Source: Papio anubis
Taxonomy: Eukaryota; Chordata; Mammalia; Primates; Cercopithecidae
NCBI RefSeq assembly: GCF_008728515.1
Contig: NC_044986.1
Span: 65,027,159 to 65,091,158 of the forward strand
Length of the DNA stretch: 64,000 nt
Reading direction: 5' to 3'
The translations under genes were made by a program, and so were the position numbers. The notes under the pieces were generated by a model that did no database searches, was not told the origin of the DNA, and was given only the letters and a program-made list of their open reading frames with translations. Positions 60,881 through 64,000 of the stretch are shown piece after piece (within the stretch, counting starts at the first letter, position 1; every line of letters starts with the position of its first letter).

Positions 60881-61871
60881 CAAAAAAGCTTTTTTAATTA
60901 GCCTGATGGCCGGTGTGGTGGGTCATGCCTGTAATCCCAGTACTTTGGGAGACTGAAGTAGGAGAATCCCTTGAGCCCAGGAGTTTGAGACCAGACTGGC
61001 TAACATTGTGAAACCTCATCTCTATAAAAAATTAGCTGGGCATGGGAGCATGTGCCTATAGTCCAAGCTACTCCAGAGGCTGAGGTTGGGGGATGGCTTG
61101 AGCCCAGGAGGTCTAGGCTGCAGTGAGCTATGATTGTGTCATTGCAGTCCAGCTGGGTGACAGAGTGCAACCCCGTCTCAAAGAAAAAACAACAACAGAG
61201 CAACTTACAAATGCATAGGAAATAGTGTAGGGCCAGCCAGGCTCAGTGGCTTACACCTGTAATCCCAGCCCTTTGGGAGGCCGAAGCAGGTGGATCACTT
61301 GAGCCCAGGAGTTTGAGACCAACCAGCCTGAGCAACAAGGAGAAACCCCATCTCTTCAAAAAAAAAAAAAAAAAAAAATTAGTCAGGCATGGTGGCATGT
61401 GCCTGTAGTTTCAGGTACTCAGGAGACTTAGGTAGGAGGATCACTCGAGCCCAGGGAAGTTGAAGCTGCAGTGAGCTGTGACTATACTACTGCACTCCAC
61501 CCTGGGCGACAGAGTGAATCACTGTCTCGAAGCAAAAAAAAAAAAATACTGGCAAAGATATGAACCAAATTTTAGAATGACCTTTGAAAAACTATTAAAT
61601 AACATAGGGAAAATGTTCATGATATGATAGACTATTAATTTTAAAAAGCAACATGCAAAATACTAACTCAGTACAAGCCCAGTAGACAAAATCTATAGAT
61701 CTATACATTTGGACTGAAGTGTTATAGAGAAATACACCAAATATAAAATGATTTTAAAAAAATATCTAGATGTTATGCCAAGCACAGTGGCTCATGCCTG
61801 TAATCCCAGCACTTTGGGAGGCCAAGGCGGGCAGATCACCTGAGGTCAGGAGTTCGAGACCAGCCTGGTCA

Positions 61872-62114
<243 letters not shown>

Positions 62115-62368
62115 TTACCCAGTAAGATTGTTAGCTATTTTAAAAGAAAAAGTGCTTTTCAGTACTTCTTAAGTGTTCTATCATGGCTATACTACTTTTA
62201 TAATCCAAACAACGTTTAAACAAATTGGCATGGACAATATTAGTGGAGGACGGGCATGGGGGCTCATGCCTGTAATTGCAACACTTTGGGAGGCTCAGGA
62301 GGGCGGATCACTTGAGGTCAGGAGTTCAAGACCAGCCTGGCCAACATGGCAAAACCCCATCTCTACTA

Positions 62369-62946
<578 letters not shown>

Positions 62947-63160
62947 TCAGAAAGTGCTTGACTTATAGAAATTTCTATTTTTAGAAATAATTGAAGATTT
63001 ATGAGTAGTGGGGACAGACATTTGGTTCACATTATAAATAAACTGTATCCTACTATATAAGAGATTTCATTGTAACTTTATACAATTTATTCAGTAAAGG
63101 TATAAAAGCTGGCAGAATTGTATCATTATAAAAGTGTGATATTAAGTAGTCTCTGACTAG

Positions 63161-63343
<183 letters not shown>

Positions 63344-63538
63344 TGAGTAGCTGGGATTACAGGAGCCCACCACCACGCCCGGTTGTATTTTTAGTAGAGA
63401 TGGGGTTTCACCATGTTGGCCAGGATGGTCTCGATCTCTTGACCTCGTGATCCGCCTGCCTTGGCCTCCCAAAGTGTTAGGATTACAGGCGTGAGCCACC
63501 GCGCCCGGCCTAAACCAGACACTTTCGTGTGGACTTAC

Positions 63539-64000
63539 CGTGGAGAATCTATTCCACTATCTCCTGCCATGCTGTGATTTTCTGTCCCTTCCAAGTGACT
63601 GTGTTCATATTGGATATCCTGAGTCAAGACTGGCATATGTGAAGTGTTGAAAAGTTGGAACTTTTGTGGGAAATGTTTTCTCATTTCCTGATTCTGAGAA
63701 CTCTGACTCCAGCTAGCTGGCTTCTTTCCTGTGTCACCAATAGAGTCTTGTATGACTTCAGCTTCGAAACTGGCTTTTCTTGCACTACAGTAATCAAAGA
63801 TTCTTTCATCAGCAGGTGCTGAGGCCTGTACACATTTAGCAACACTGGGTTCTTCTTCGTAGTTAAAACCAAACCGGGCCCCTGAATTTAGGCCACAACT
63901 TTCAGCAGAAAGGTTAGGTTTTTGGCTTTCACCTGGGGTAGCATGCAGCCCAGTGGGTTTGCAGCATTCGTTTCTTTTAAGCACCTGAGGCTCAACCCTC
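63539..64000 (-). CDS. STOX1: STOX1 large exon, 3' end (continues beyond window)
   Basis: The - strand is open from the window edge to a donor CCACG-GTAAGT at 63,538, 462 nt in all. It encodes about 153 residues, including [39 protein letters not shown] and, at the end, [10 protein letters not shown] plus two bases of Arg. This is the C-terminal half of the known STOX1 product. The long exon is characteristic of the gene; the winged-helix domain would be encoded farther right, outside the window. No stop or frameshift is visible. The segment is rich in Ser, Gln and Glu and probably disordered. Confidence 0.94.

Overview
The window is nuclear DNA from a primate, most likely an Old World monkey. 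About a hundred Alu copies make up close to half of it. The youngest copies carry variants I associate with the cercopithecid AluYR lineage rather than with human AluY, and several keep clean 14-16 bp target-site duplications. No CRISPR array, operon, plasmid or phage structure is present. Three protein-coding genes can be recognised, each only in part: the 3' end of CCAR1 (+ strand), the last two coding exons of STOX1 (- strand) and the first coding exon of DDX50 (- strand).

Layout. 1-12,910 is a CCAR1 intron. It holds an L2 element split by Alus (about 3,029-5,800) and a Tigger1 DNA transposon (8,025-12,478) that sits inside an older L1 and is itself split by Alus. 12,911-18,200 carries the last six CCAR1 coding exons, followed by a short 3' UTR and an AATAAA at 18,467. 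18,500-47,386 is intergenic. It contains Alus, a MER20, a MER5A, a possible unidentified retrocopy, a duplicated non-Alu segment, and an old L1 hit by an endogenous-retrovirus solo LTR and two further LTR fragments. 47,387-47,486 is a run of exactly 100 N, an assembly gap. 47,487-64,000 is the other side of the gap. Its Alu-free CpG-rich block (about 49,740-50,690) is the DDX50 promoter and first exon, read leftward. STOX1 exon 4 (58,716-58,863) and the 3' end of its large exon (63,539-64,000) follow, also read leftward.

The most important observation is gene order. In human and other primates CCAR1, STOX1 and DDX50 lie in that order on the same strand. Here, to the right of the N gap, DDX50 comes first and both DDX50 and STOX1 point back toward CCAR1. 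Inverting everything right of the gap restores the expected order. A real inversion with this breakpoint would cut DDX50 between its first exon and the rest of the gene. A mis-oriented contig at the gap is therefore the simplest reading, and a true inversion the alternative. Other items for follow-up are a 241-bp locally copied Alu-Alu segment with a short target-site duplication, a 34-nt U2 snRNA 5' fragment inserted in an Alu, and error-like patches in several young Alus.

I found no previously undescribed functional system. The three genes are not known to act in one pathway: CCAR1 is a transcription coactivator, STOX1 a winged-helix factor, and DDX50 a nucleolar DEAD-box helicase. Family names for repeats rest on recognition by eye, and repeat boundaries are approximate.
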